From: Epiperipatus broadwayi
Lineage: Eukaryota > Onychophora > Udeonychophora > Euonychophora > Peripatidae
NCBI GenBank assembly: GCA_028023455.1
Contig: JAQFVV010006507.1
Span: 804,001-868,000, forward strand
Direction of reading: 5' to 3'
Length of the DNA stretch: 64,000 bases
Positions 23,488 through 35,790 of the stretch are shown in pieces. A program made the position numbers and the translations under genes. How positions within the stretch are numbered: position 1 is the first letter of the stretch; every line of letters begins with the position of its first letter. The notes under the pieces were generated by a model, which was not told the origin of the DNA, ran no database searches, and saw only the letters and a program-made list of their open reading frames with translations.

Positions 23488-26400
23488 TGTAACCAACCTT
23501 CCGTGCCCCTCCAACTACCCATCATGCCGTACTTGTTGCGGCACTATAAATTGTAACCGTAAATTGCGTGGTCCCAACTACTTAACGCAAATGCACTAAG
23601 AATCGTAACTTCTATCACTGATCAATTCGCGTTGCACATTGCCAGCTATTAAGAGCTGTATCCAAAAGCATCTCATGCTATCTATTTTATGCACAAAAGA
23701 CCACAATCGACATCTGGGGCAATTTACTACAGACCAAATTAATGATCTAACCTAAACTTTATGATTTGGTTGATCGCAGCCAGGGTGTACTGCGAAGAAC
23801 TACTATAGTATTATGATAAGATACTTTAATCAAATTATAAGTGTAATGTTATTATTTTCAAACCCTAATTTGCAATTTTTACTGTATGAGACCCGATGGC
23901 CGACCATGTACAAGATGGCATAATTTGTGGAATTATATAAAATTATGAAATTTTGGATCATCTATATGATTTCTAATACAGATGCTAGTCCAGCTAAAGC
24001 TTTGCAATCATTAAACATAAATACTTGGGTTCTTTTATAATTTAATATATCATTGAGACTCTTATCCTATTGACGAATGACAATTTAAAACGTTAAGTAA
24101 AGATATTTAATCGTGACATTATTTGATAAATATGTTTACAAGCTTAATAATTAATTTGTATGGTATACTAGAATCAACTACGCAAAGCCAAAATGATGAA
24201 ACAAGGTATATGGGATTTTATTGTACCTCACACATCATAAACTACCAAAGACGAAAAGCATCTAAATGATTTCTCAAAATATCAATAAACTTTTATATCA
24301 TGTTGACAATAGTATGTATTTCAGTGTATGCTCTATCCAAGATTTATGATTTCTGATTTATGAATGACACCTATAGCAACGGCACAGTAAGTTTAATTAT
24401 AAATCAACTTTTATTTACAAAATTATGAATAATAGTAATTAATTCCAATGTGATAATAAAATAATAAATAAACAAATAAAATAAATAAATCATAATTCCA
24501 TCGACTTTCTGCAATAACATCTCATAGGTATAGTTTTTAAGAACCTAATCATACCTTATATTTCCATTTTGATACAATGAATATTGAGACAATTATATTA
24601 AATTCAGCATTAACTTATGAAATATTTAACGTCATTTCCAGATTCAATAAATCCATACAGCAAACTTATAATAATATAAGAAATAATATTATGTCTGTCG
24701 GATTTAACTACAATGCAATCATTTAATAAAGTGATAATTTAAACTTACACTCCGGTAAATAATAATCAACCAACAGTTAATTATTATGAAGTACTTGAAT
24801 AGAATGTCCTGCTACAAGTTAATGATCTAACTTATAAATTATGCTTAAAAATGAAAGAAGATGATTTAGCAGATTAACTAAATACTTTGCCCAACTTATA
24901 TCTATGAAGCAAAACATATTCCTGTGGATATATTCATCTACACGGAGGAATTATATAACACTAACGTTTTGGTGGATTTATACACCATCATAAAGCAATA
25001 AGTACAAGTACACCATTCCGCGGATTAACCACCAGCGCAAGAATGAGTGTAAAATACAAAATGGCAATAAAACAATCTGCAGATTAACCACCAGCACAGA
25101 TTAATGCCCTTTACATTCTAAAACAACATTACGGTTTACTTCACATTAAAGTGCAAAATCATCCCCCTCAGTTATTCTGATCATTCAAAATACACTAACA
25201 CTCTAGCAAATGTGGGTTCTTGCATAATAAATGTTACGCTAATCAGGACAATTTATTTTTCTTAAAGTAAAAACATGTGTAATATAATATAAGTAATATT
25301 AGTATAGGAATATAAATCTGGAAAGACTCACAAAATATCTCACAAAGATTAATACGTCTCATGAATTCATTAAGTACTGTTTAACCTTTTTCCGCAAGCG
25401 CTATTCTCTTGAATAAATATTTTATTCAACCCTTATTAATTTAAACCTAACAAATATAACTTATGAACTTCATATGCGAGTTCATATAACGATAAAATTA
25501 AATAAATGTATTATTCATCAAATATATAAAATTTAACGGTGTGTGTGTGATAAAACTAAATGTATAGCATTTATAGTTCAATACATGAATTTTAGCAGAT
25601 GTGTGTATCACAAATTGAATTGTATAGCATTTTATAACTCCTAATGTGATCCGTGGAATCCATGTACAATGTGTAGAATAATGAGTATACGAGGTAATAG
25701 CTATAACTGTAGTTAAATTCCATACATGCAATTCTATCCATTTGATTAGTTATTATAAGCAATATTAGATTAACAATTTTGCGTGGCTCTCCAAACATGA
25801 AACAATTTTAAAACATGATACGCAGAATTTAAATGAAAATGTTTTTCATAAAGTTATTAATCTCTACATTTCTCTATCAAAAGTGTTCCAAGTTTATCAC
25901 ATCCATGCAAGTGTTTGTTTATCCACGCATTAATCCAGGAATACTAATTACAACAGTTAATTTATTCATTTCAAACCAACGATACAATTATAAAATAGCT
26001 TTGATTAATTATTTGAAGAATGTTTATTATCCAAATGTTAAACAAATTAACTAGCAAATATTACTGGCATTGTAAAGTTAAATATCAATCAATATTATAT
26101 TTTATTAGAATTAAAAAACGGAAATATTAAAATATTTTGATAACTTTAACGCTTTACTTTAACTTAAAATTCTTCTTTTTAAAAAAACAAATTCTCATAT
26201 TCATAAAACTTCTGTAATTAAAATACTTATTTAATTTTTCCAAATTGTAGAATAATAAATATTTCAAAACATACCAAAATCTTGTATTTAATTCTTTCAA
26301 ACTTAAACTGGGAAGCTTCGACATTTTAAAATGTAATATTGGAAATTATTACTGGTGATCTGGTCCACTTGGCCAGTCGACTTGAATAGACCTTTAAATT

Positions 26401-26955
26401 TAGTGATTCATCTTAATTAGATACCACTAAGTTATTTTATGTTTATAGCAAATTTTGTGGTAATCTATTTACTTATTAACTATTTCAAAATAAGCTCAGC
26501 AAATTTACACCATTTGCCTTTACCATTTCTTTTCTTTCTCCCTCCAAAAGCAAACTATCAGACGATTTTTTCTTCAATTCGCGCTCTTTTCTTTTATTAA
26601 ATTGAGACGCATACGTAATTATTGTATTTATTTAATAATTTATTTTAATTGAACAAATGGTTTTATTTTAATTCAATAGAAATAATAATTTAAGATTACT
26701 TTAGATAAATAAAATAAAATATTATTTTTAATAATATTTTACCAAATTTTAATATGTTGTAAAAATTTTAAAAAGTTAAACATTTTGATGTGAGTTAGCA
26801 TATGGAATGAAGCAAATTTAAATTTATTAAAATAATATAAGAAAGTAATCTGTTCAAAGTGCAGCTCAAGCCAATCAAATCACCAAAAGAAGAAAGAGAA
26901 ATTTTTATACTAGTTACATCAATTAATATATTTTATACTAAAATATATGGTTACA
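23488..26955. mobile_element. LTR-like block D1 (3.47 kb)
   Basis: Starts TGTAACCAACC and ends ATATGGTTACA, an inverted terminal pair (TGTAACC / GGTTACA), with ATATAT on both sides. It is repeated in direct orientation as D2. Non-coding; a conserved interior landmark is a pair of GATTAACCACCAGC motifs (25023 and 25082). No PBS follows the end, so it reads as a solo LTR of a TGTAAC-type element. D1 preserves the empty site of the G insertion found in D2 (about 25974-25995). Its right flank is a K LTR relic, so D1 inserted in the TA tract of an older K copy. Confidence 0.6.
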
Positions 26956-27583
26956 ATATATATATTCAATAAAACCATAAAAAACGTATATATAACCTAC
27001 ACAAGAAATCATATTTAAATAATAATCATTTACCAGCATATTGCAAATTGCAATATACTTTTCATCCGAGATGTTCTTGAAGTCAAGGAAATATCATAAA
27101 TTAAATAAGCAAATAAATAAATAATCAAACTGTGTATGTATCTATAGCATACTAATAGCAATAAACCGAAAAAATCACTTTTTTTAGGTAAAAAAAAAAT
27201 CAATTGCAAAGTTTCTTATCACAAATTTTCCTGAATGATGTAAAGACAAGGGCAATGATTCCAGATGAGTGTATGTTAGTGAAAACATTAAAATGAATAG
27301 GATAAACATTAACCATTTTAAATTTAATTCAGCAACCTCAAATGTTCTTATTGATAGCTAATTGACTTTACTTATATAATGCCTAAGTAATAAACTTTTA
27401 TGATAACGCAGATAACAGATAGATGCTTCAGCTCAGCTATGTATTTGTTTAATATTTATCATTTAATTAATTCTGGAATTTTTTTAACTTGGCAGTAACT
27501 TTAACAGATTTCCCCCCACCCCCCAAAAAACATTAGTTTTTTTTATAATTTCACAAGATAGCACACAATATATATATATATAT
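26956..27583 (-). mobile_element. Diverged relic of a K LTR
   Basis: This spacer between D1 and D2 matches the right-arm K LTR (about 11860-12400) at low identity. Shared stretches include AATCATATTT..ATTTACCAGC and the CAATGTTCTTA..CTAATTGA..AAGTAAT series. The TA tract adjoining D1 corresponds to the TA tract at 11858 in K. It shows an older K insertion later used as a D target. A C-rich/A-rich patch lies at 27514-27530. Confidence 0.55.
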
Positions 27584-30500
27584 TATAACCACCACATCCG
27601 TGCCTTCCACATTGCGGGTCAAAGTTATAACCGTAAACCTCGCTGTCCACCACGTTTGCATCGCCAAAACTGTAAGCAAACAAAAGATCTCCAGCCAATG
27701 GCCATCTAAGACCATTTAAAGTTGGGTAGCCAATAGCTGTAACCATAAAGTGCGTGGTCTCAACTACGTCACGTAATTGTATGATTATAAAATATATTAA
27801 ACAAATTATAAGTGCAATTTTATCACTCTTAAATCTCAATTTGCGATTTTTATGGTATGCGACCCTATAGCCGACCATGTACAAGATAGTGTACTTTGTG
27901 GAATTGTATAAAATTATGAAACTAATACAGATGCTAGTCTAGGTAAAGCTTTGCAATTTAAAAATTGAATACTTGGGTTCTTTTATAATTTAATATATCA
28001 TTGAGACTCTTATTGTTTTGACAAATGTAAATTTAAAATTGTTAAGTAAAGATATTTGATCGTGAAATTATTTGATAAATCTGTTTATAAGCTTAATGAT
28101 TAATCTGTATTTTATACTAGAATCAACTACGCAAAGCCACAATGATGGAAAAAGGTAAATGGGATTTTATTGTACCTTGCCAATCATATACAACCAAAGA
28201 CGAAAAGCATCTTAATGTTTTCTCAAAATATTTATAAACTCTTTCTATCATGTAGACAATAATATGTACTTAAATGTATGCTCTTCACTGTATGCTATCT
28301 CCAAAGTTTAGGGTTTCTGATGTTATTGAATGACACATAGCAACGGCACAGTAAGTTTAATTATAAATCAATCTTTATTTACAAACTTTATGAACAATAA
28401 ACAGTTTATTTCAATATTTAAATAAAACATAACTAAACAAATAAAATAAATAAATGATACTTCAATAGACTTTCTTCAGTACATTTTGTAGGTATAGTTT
28501 TAACAAAACCTAATCATAACTTATTTCACTCTACTATAATGAACATTGAGACAATTATTAAATTCAGCATTAACCTCTGAAAAACTAAACATCATTTCCA
28601 GATTCAATATATCCCTTCCATAAACTTATAATCATATAATAAATAATATGATGTATGTATGATTTCATTATCATGTAATAATTAATTAAAATGAAAATGT
28701 AAACTTACACTCCGGTAGATAATAATCAACTAACAGTTAATTATTATGAAGTACTTGAATAGAATGTCCCGTTACCATTTGTTAATCTAAACAATAAAAT
28801 TATGCTTAAAAATGAAGAAGATGATTTAGCAGATTAACTAAACACTTTGCCCAACTTATATCTGTGAAGCAAACATATTCCTGTGGATGTACTCATCTAC
28901 ACATAGGAATAAAATAATACTAAACGTTTTGCGTATTTAAACATTATCATAAAGTCACACGTATAATCACAAAATTCCGCGGATTAACCACCAGCGCAGG
29001 AATATGTGTAAAATACAACATGGCAATTAAATAATCTGCGGATTAACCACCAGCACAGATTAAAGCCACTTAATATTCTAAAAACAAACATTATAATTTA
29101 CCTCACAGTAAAGTGCAAAATCATCATCCTCAATTCATCTGACTATTCAGAATACGCTGACACTTTAGCAAATGTGGGTTCTTGCTTAGTAAAATATTAC
29201 AATAATCAGGACAGCTAATGTACTACTTATCTTGCTTAAAATAAACCTGTGTAATATAATGTAAATAATATTGGAGTGGGAATATAAATCCGGAAAGACT
29301 CACAATATCTCACAAAGATTAATACGTCTCACTAATTCATTATGTACTGTTTAAGCTTTTTCCGCGAGCGCTATTCTTTGAATAAATATGTTATTCAACC
29401 TTTATTAATTTGAATCTAACAAATATAAATTATGAACTTCATATGCGAGTTCATATAACGATAAAATGTAAATAAATGTATAATTCATTAATTATATAAC
29501 ATTTAACGGTGTGTGTGTAATAAAATCAAATCTAAAGCATTTATAGTTCAGCACGTGAATTTTAACAGATGTATATCACTAATTGGATTGTATCGTATTT
29601 TATAATTTCTGATGGGATCCGTTGAATCCATGTACAATGTATAGAATAATTATTATATAAGGTAATAGCTATAGCTGTAGTTAAATTCCATCCATGCACT
29701 TATATCCATTTGATTAGTTATTAAGACAATATTAGATTAACTATTGCGTGGCTTTCCAAACACGAAACAATTCTAAACAAATACGTAGAATTTAAATGAA
29801 AATGTTTTTCATACAGTTATTAATCACTACATCCTGATCAAAAGTGTTTCAAGTTTATCCTATCCATGCAAGTATTTATTTATTCATTGCGTTAATCCAG
29901 GAATAACTATTTACAGAAACTAAATTTATTCATTTTTAAACAGACGATACGGTAATCCTGACGTTTAGCGCCCCGAACAATTCGCCCTCTATTTTTAAAA
30001 AAATTAACTAACTATTTTTTCACACCTAAAAAAAAAAGTGTATGTAACTATATCCAAGTGTAAATGCTAATAAAAAAAGATTAAAAAAAATACTTACATT
30101 TACATGCGTATTTTTCACTTATAGCGGTCTTTGCTGTATATAGAACTGTAAATAAATGACGTATATTAACTGTAAATGTTTTTCCGTAAAGAAGAATAAA
30201 TAACAAGAAAACAAACTTACATTTTTAGGAGTAATTGGAAGCCACACAAGCGAGGAAATGCACGAAAAGGTCGTCGCGTGCGTGCAGATTTCTGAAAGAA
30301 AATTCCTGCAGGTAGGATGAGAACAAAGGTGTGCTCATCCCAAATTGGTATTTTAGCTTATGCTATACGACAGAGTGGACATAGGCATAATTCCACGCGG
30401 TCAAGCAAAAGTAGTTCAGAATTTGTCACGTGTCACAAATGACCAAAGTACAGTAGTTCATAATTTTTATAGCAACTTTGCGTGAGACTAAATAGAGCCT

Positions 30501-32125
30501 AAAAAATTAAGTTTTGTTACATCCATTTTATTTATTCATCTTCATGTAAAAAAGACATTTATAGTTACATATACTCTGCAATTACATAAAGAATAATAAA
30601 TAACCAAAAAAAAACTTACTTTTTTAGGCTGTATTTAGACTCACGCAATTTGGTCACGCGTCATTTGTGACACGTGACAAATTCTGAACTACTTTTGCTT
30701 GACCGCGTGGAATTATGCCTATGTCCACTCTGTCGTATAGCATAAGCTAAAATACCAATTTGGGATGAGCACACCTTTGTTCTCATCCTACCTGCAGGAA
30801 TTTTCTTTCAGAAATCTGCACGCACGCGACGACCTTTTCGTGCATTTCCTCGCTTGTGTGGCTTCCAATTACTCCTAAAAATGTAAGTTTGTTTTCTTGT
30901 TATTTATTCTTCTTTACGGAAAAACATTTACAGTTAATATACGTCATTTATTTACAGTTCTATATACAGCAAAGACCGCTATAAGTGAAAAATACGCATG
31001 TAAATGTAAGTATTTTTTTTAATCTTTTTTTATTAGCATTTACACTTGGATATAGTTACATACACTTTTTTTTTTAGGTGTGAAAAAATAGTTAGTTAAT
31101 TTTTTTAATAATAGAGGGCGAATTGTTCGGGGCGCTAAACGTCAGGATTACCGACGATACTATTATAAATAGCTCTAATTAATTTTGAAGAATATTATTG
31201 ATCCAATTGTTGAATAAATTAAATAGAAAATATCACTGGCATAGTAAAGTTAATTATCAATCAATATTATATTTTATTAGAATTAAACATGGAAATATTA
31301 ACTATTTTGATAGCTTTAGCATTTTATTTTAACTTAAACTTTTTTCTTTTTAAAAAACAAATTTTCATTTTCATCAAACTTTTATGATTAAAACATTGAT
31401 CTAAATTTTCCAAATTATAGATTAATAAACATTTTGAAACATACCAATTTCTTGCAGGTAATTCTTTCAAACTTAAAATGGGAAGCTCCGACATTTCAAC
31501 AAATGTAATATTAGAAAGGCTACCGGTGATTTGATTCTTGGCCGACCGACTCGAAAAGATTTATAAGTTTAGTGATCCATTTAAGTAGTTACCACTAAAT
31601 TATTCTATGTTTATAACAAATTTTGTGGTAATTTAGTTACTTATTAACGGTTTCAAAATCAGCTCAGCAAATTGACAACATTTGCCTTTACCATTTTGTT
31701 CTTTTTTTTTTTCTGAAAGACAAAACTAACAGACGATATTCTCTTAGAAATTCGCGCTCTTTTCTTTTATTACATTGAGACGCCTACGCAATTGCAGTAT
31801 TTATTTAATAATTTATTTTAATTGAATAAATGGTTTTATAAATTTAATAGAAACAATAATTTAAGATTATTTTAAATAAATAAATAAAATATTATTTTTA
31901 ACAACACTTTATCAAATTTTAATATGTTATAAAAATTTTTAAAAAGTTAAAAGTTTCCATATAGGTTAGCATATGGAACGAAGCAAATTGAAATTTATTA
32001 AAATAATTTCAGAAAGTAATCTTTTCAAATGCGAATCAAACCAACCAAATCACCAACAGAAGAAAGAGAAATTTTTATATAAGTTACATCAATGAATATA
32101 TTTTCTACTAAAATATATGGTTACA
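27584..32125. mobile_element. LTR-like block D2, split by element G
   Basis: Direct repeat of D1, starting TATAACCACC (TG changed to TA) and ending ATATGGTTACA before a TA tract. Without the G insertion and its 8-bp duplication it is about 3.33 kb. It tracks D1 throughout, including the GATTAACCACCAGC motifs at 28982 and 29041. Divergence from D1 is substantial, so the two are old insertions rather than a recent duplication. No coding region is supported; the open frame across its left end on the minus strand lacks a recognisable domain. Confidence 0.6.
29951..31152. mobile_element. Fold-back DNA transposon G (1202 bp, 492-bp inverted arms)
   Basis: The ends GGTAATCCTGACG and CGTCAGGATTACC begin inverted arms of exactly equal length, 29951-30442 and 30661-31152, with almost no mismatches. 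A further inverted segment (TTGCGTGAGACT.. / AGTCTCACGCAA-like) lies within the central 218 bp. The 8-bp direct repeat GACGATAC flanks the element (29943-29950 and 31153-31160). D1 has the same flanks with a single ACGATAC and no insert. GC content is higher than its host. No open frame is seen, so it needs a transposase in trans. Eight-base duplication with long arms fits hAT, P, Merlin or Mutator-like groups; the GG start does not decide among them. Confidence 0.9.
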
Positions 32126-33032
32126 ATATATATATATCCATTTTGAGTCTGGATGCCAATTTCTTTAACCACATTCATAAAGAAAGACTTTGATAAATGT
32201 GCAGTAATTAAAAAATAACCCAGTTATATTTTCTTTATATACACAGCTGGTAAACCTATTTCTGTAAAGATAGGAACAAATTATTCATTAAGAACAAAAT
32301 GGCATGTAATAAATAACTTTATATAATTTATTCATTAATCATTTAGAAAAAAAATATATACACAAAAAAATTAAATGAACAATAAAGATGATAATTGATA
32401 CCAACATACATATATTTATATTTTGCAACTTTACAATAAATACTTAGCAAATATTAAGTATGACTAGGATATATATATATATAACGGAATGGATTTTATT
32501 TGATAAGCCAAATATAACAGAATCGAATATATTTAATGCTTGGAAATCATTGGTTTAATGCTTCACAATTGGGCTCACCAAATATAATGGAATGACATTT
32601 AATTGTCCCAATTGATGCATCAAATATAATGGAATCGATTATATTTAAAGTTTAAATTGGGCTTGTTAAATATAACAGGATGATTAAATTCACCAGAAAG
32701 AGGATATGCATTTTACTACAATCAGACTTTGGGTTTTCAGGTAGAATGCTAGAAATGAATTGATGAAATATGAAGTCCATGATTATATCTATCTTTATTA
32801 TGCTAGCTCAATTTTTAAATGTTTTAATATAATTTAGACTAGTTCATCAATCTTCCATCCCTCTTTCAGTCATCATTATGCCATGATATTCAATCTCATG
32901 GAGAATTTGCAATTAGCTTTTTTCAGGAATAATTTGAAAACAAGTCATTATATAATATGCCTTTATATAAGCATTAACTAATAATTGATATTCATATGAT
33001 ATTTATAATACTAATATATATTGTACCTATAT
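32126..33032. other. AT-rich spacer with short repeat cluster
   Basis: Lies between D2 and the E solo LTR. It has TA tracts at its left edge and near 32470, and the AAATATAAYGGAAT cluster listed separately. No coding region is recognised. Confidence 0.4.
32478..32695. repeat. Five-copy AAATATAAYGGAATCG motif cluster
   Basis: Related motifs occur at about 32480, 32510, 32580, 32621 and 32667: AAATATAAYRGAAT followed by CGAWTATATTTAA in the fullest copies. These are partly self-complementary (AAATATAA..TTATATTT). Copies are separated by TGGGCT-containing spacers (CAATTGGGCT at about 32566, AAATTGGGCT at 32654). A clustered binding-site array or an old minisatellite are both possible. Confidence 0.6.
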
Positions 33033-34679
33033 TGATATAGGCACATATAATTTTTATCTAAAATTATTATTGAACAATCTTTCATAAAAGAAAAACAAAA
33101 TTAAATGTTGAAGAGTTTATTGCAGCTTGTTTTCGAAAAGATAAGAATAAATAGTTTTATTAGTATTCGTAAAAATATAATTTAAAAGGGTAAAATATAC
33201 AAATCTCTTTTCATTCAAGTTTAATTAAAGAAAAAATAATGTTAAAACTAAATAGTAAATTGTATTAAAAATATATGTGCGTATATATGTACATTTGTAA
33301 ATATATAAAATGTATGTGAAAGTTAAAGAAGATTATCATTAAAAAACACGGCAATGGCTATTATTAATTAAAATAAAACAACATCTCTGCATGGCTATTA
33401 CTAATTAAGCAATCTTCCAAAACATGTTTATCAAATGATTATCATTGGAATTTGATAACAGATCTTTGCCGGAGATATTAGAAAGACAACAAGGCGCAGG
33501 TATAAATAGACCTATTTTATGGGACAGTAATTCATTCCACAAATTAATTGAGTGAATTCAGTTCACAAGGTTATTGAGAGAGTGCAGTTCGGAAATTAAT
33601 TGAGTCAGCTAAGAAACAAAATGCAGTGCTGAGAAAATTTTGGAATGCACGTTCACCTCCAGCCCAGATGTCCGAGAAAACAGCAGATCTGCCCGTGAAA
33701 TAATGTCAGCTTAACATCTTAGAAAATCTCCGACAGTATCTATTTGTCTCCGATAGCAATAATCGTGAAAATCAGGAAACTCAGCAAGGAAACGTCCCAG
33801 CCGGCTGGTAAGCATTTATAATGGAAATATCCTCACCGAAAGCAGCCTCCAAAGAACAAAATTCTACGTCAACATTCAAAATCCTAGGTAAAACATTTGC
33901 TTATTTTCGTTTATACTGTAATAGCCATTGCATTTCATTAATTCATGCGAATCCTCCAAGAGTCTAATTATATGAACTCGATATCATACATAAATGAACT
34001 ATTGATATGTGTGTGATTAAATTTCAAATGCTATGTAGTCCTTTATTATCATTATTATGTGTGTGCATGAGATAATATGTGCGTGGTCATTATATCAATA
34101 TTTATTAGTTAAATTAGAAGATTTTGTTATTAAATCTATAGGAATGTTTAGACTATTTAGAAATGTTAATTTAAAATATGCGTGTGTTTTATTAGAATTA
34201 TAAAAATGTTTAAATTTAGTAAATAAATGTTAGTTAATAAATTATCTTTAAAATTAAACTTTATTTGTCGGACAATTCTTTTTATCAGTTCCATTTTATC
34301 AGTTCTTTTACAATTCTTTTTATCAATTCTTTTTAACAAATTCTTTTATTAATTCTTTTAATCACTAATAAAGTATAATCTATTAGTGATTACAAACAAC
34401 TAAGCTAGTCGTGGATTTAGGTGTTGGGTTAGTTGACACTATTCAAAGTGCGTTGTCTATTCTTTTAGAATAAGCAGCTGGCGCACGTGTTTATACACAA
34501 ACAAAAAAAAGTGCTTTGAACTTGGTGTTGAACTCAACAGTCGAGAAGAAGTTATGTCCTGGAAATGTAACATTAGTTATATACTTTATAGCTATCGTTT
34601 GGGCATACATACTCTCCGAGTATGTTCTTCTCTGCCTAAGAGGCCGGTGTTTCGAATCCACATAATCGAATACGGTTCA
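33033..34679 (+). mobile_element. Solo LTR of family E (1.65 kb)
   Basis: Starts TGATATAGGCACATATAATT and ends ATACGGTTCA, followed by a TA tract. It matches the minus-strand LTR at 43274-45060 along its length. It contains a clear TATA box (33501) followed by short tandem repeats (about 33537-33610) and a conserved CCTAGGTAAAAC at about 33887 that looks like a splice donor. There is no PBS or gag after it, so it is a solo LTR. Orientation is set by the PBS-bearing copy. Confidence 0.7.
33499..33510 (+). promoter_or_regulatory. TATA box of E LTR
   Basis: GGTATAAATAGA lies about 470 bases into the LTR, with the same sequence at the equivalent place in the second E copy (minus strand, 44421-44432). 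Conservation in both copies supports a Pol II core promoter marking the U3/R boundary about 30 bases downstream. Confidence 0.65.
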
Positions 34680-35790
34680 ATGTATATATATATAATGATT
34701 AGACAAAGAGATTAAGTTAATAATTCAATATTTAATAAACAATAAAAAATATAATGTAAAAGATAGATAAAATATTAATAAATAAATATGGATGAATTTT
34801 ACCATTTTAAAATACTAATAAATAATATTTTTATCTAATACCCAATGATAAAATTCAATACTATAATAAACTTTCAAAAGTAAAGAATATAATTTAAATT
34901 AACAGATATATAAAAACAATATCTAGATTCAAAAATTAGTAATTTATATAACTTATTAATTTATTTACAGTTTTTATTTATATGTTTCATAATTACTAAT
35001 ATATAAGTACTATTTACAATTGTATAAATTATATATTGTATGTATTTATAATAAATAAAATACATTAAAGATTTACTACATTATATAGTAATATAATATA
35101 ATCCTGTTTAAAATATCTGTTAAATAAAATTATTTTTTATATCCTTCATCTAATTAGATGAATTATGTCAAGCTTTTAATTTATGTTTGTAATATTAAAT
35201 TTATATTTTCATATTAAAATATAATGATGCCAAATTTGAAATAAAAATAATAATAATAGTATTAATAAACAAATTAAAATATTATAAGAATTATTATAAT
35301 ATAGCGAAATCTTGTGGCTAAGACCTGTAGAGGTCCCTACCTTCGAATTTTTTAGATGCTTATTCCTAAAGGTCACCGCCTTAGTAAATATTACTTAATA
35401 TAATAATGTGCATTTAATAAAATTTATAATTATAAATAAAGAAAGAAAAACTTATTTTCCAGAGTTAAGAGTAAATATTTAAGTCTGTAGTTCATAATCC
35501 AAATGAAGATTTCTTATGAAGTATATTATTAATTTATTGGTATAATGATGAATTATTTATTCTTAATTTATAAATAATATCCAATAATTTAATTCATATA
35601 ATATAAAGTAAATATTCTTCGAATATGGATGTTCTTATTCTCCATTTTTCTATTATCATTAGACATTCTATACAACCAATATTTCAAAATATTTTAAAAT
35701 AGCATGTAAGGTGGTTTTGAAACCTTTATGATATAATGTTGTCTTTTTACTCACTCCACATTGTAATATTCTTTATATATATATATATTA
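34680..35790. other. AT-rich spacer
   Basis: No gene is seen. A GC-richer patch at about 35305-35390 (GTGGCTAAGACCTGTAGAGG.. and CTTCGAATTT) has a faint tRNA-like flavour, but the two promoter boxes are too degenerate to call a SINE. Begins and ends in TA tracts next to LTR-like blocks. Confidence 0.35.

Noticed and set aside
27543-27884. 113-codon minus-strand frame with hydrophobic segments
   Set aside because: It spans the D2 start and TA tract, has no recognised domain, and the equivalent D1 region is not open over the same length.
23488-32125. D1 and D2 as the two LTRs of one element
   Set aside because: The 628-bp interior is a K LTR relic, with no PBS after D1 and no PPT before D2; two separate solo insertions fit better.
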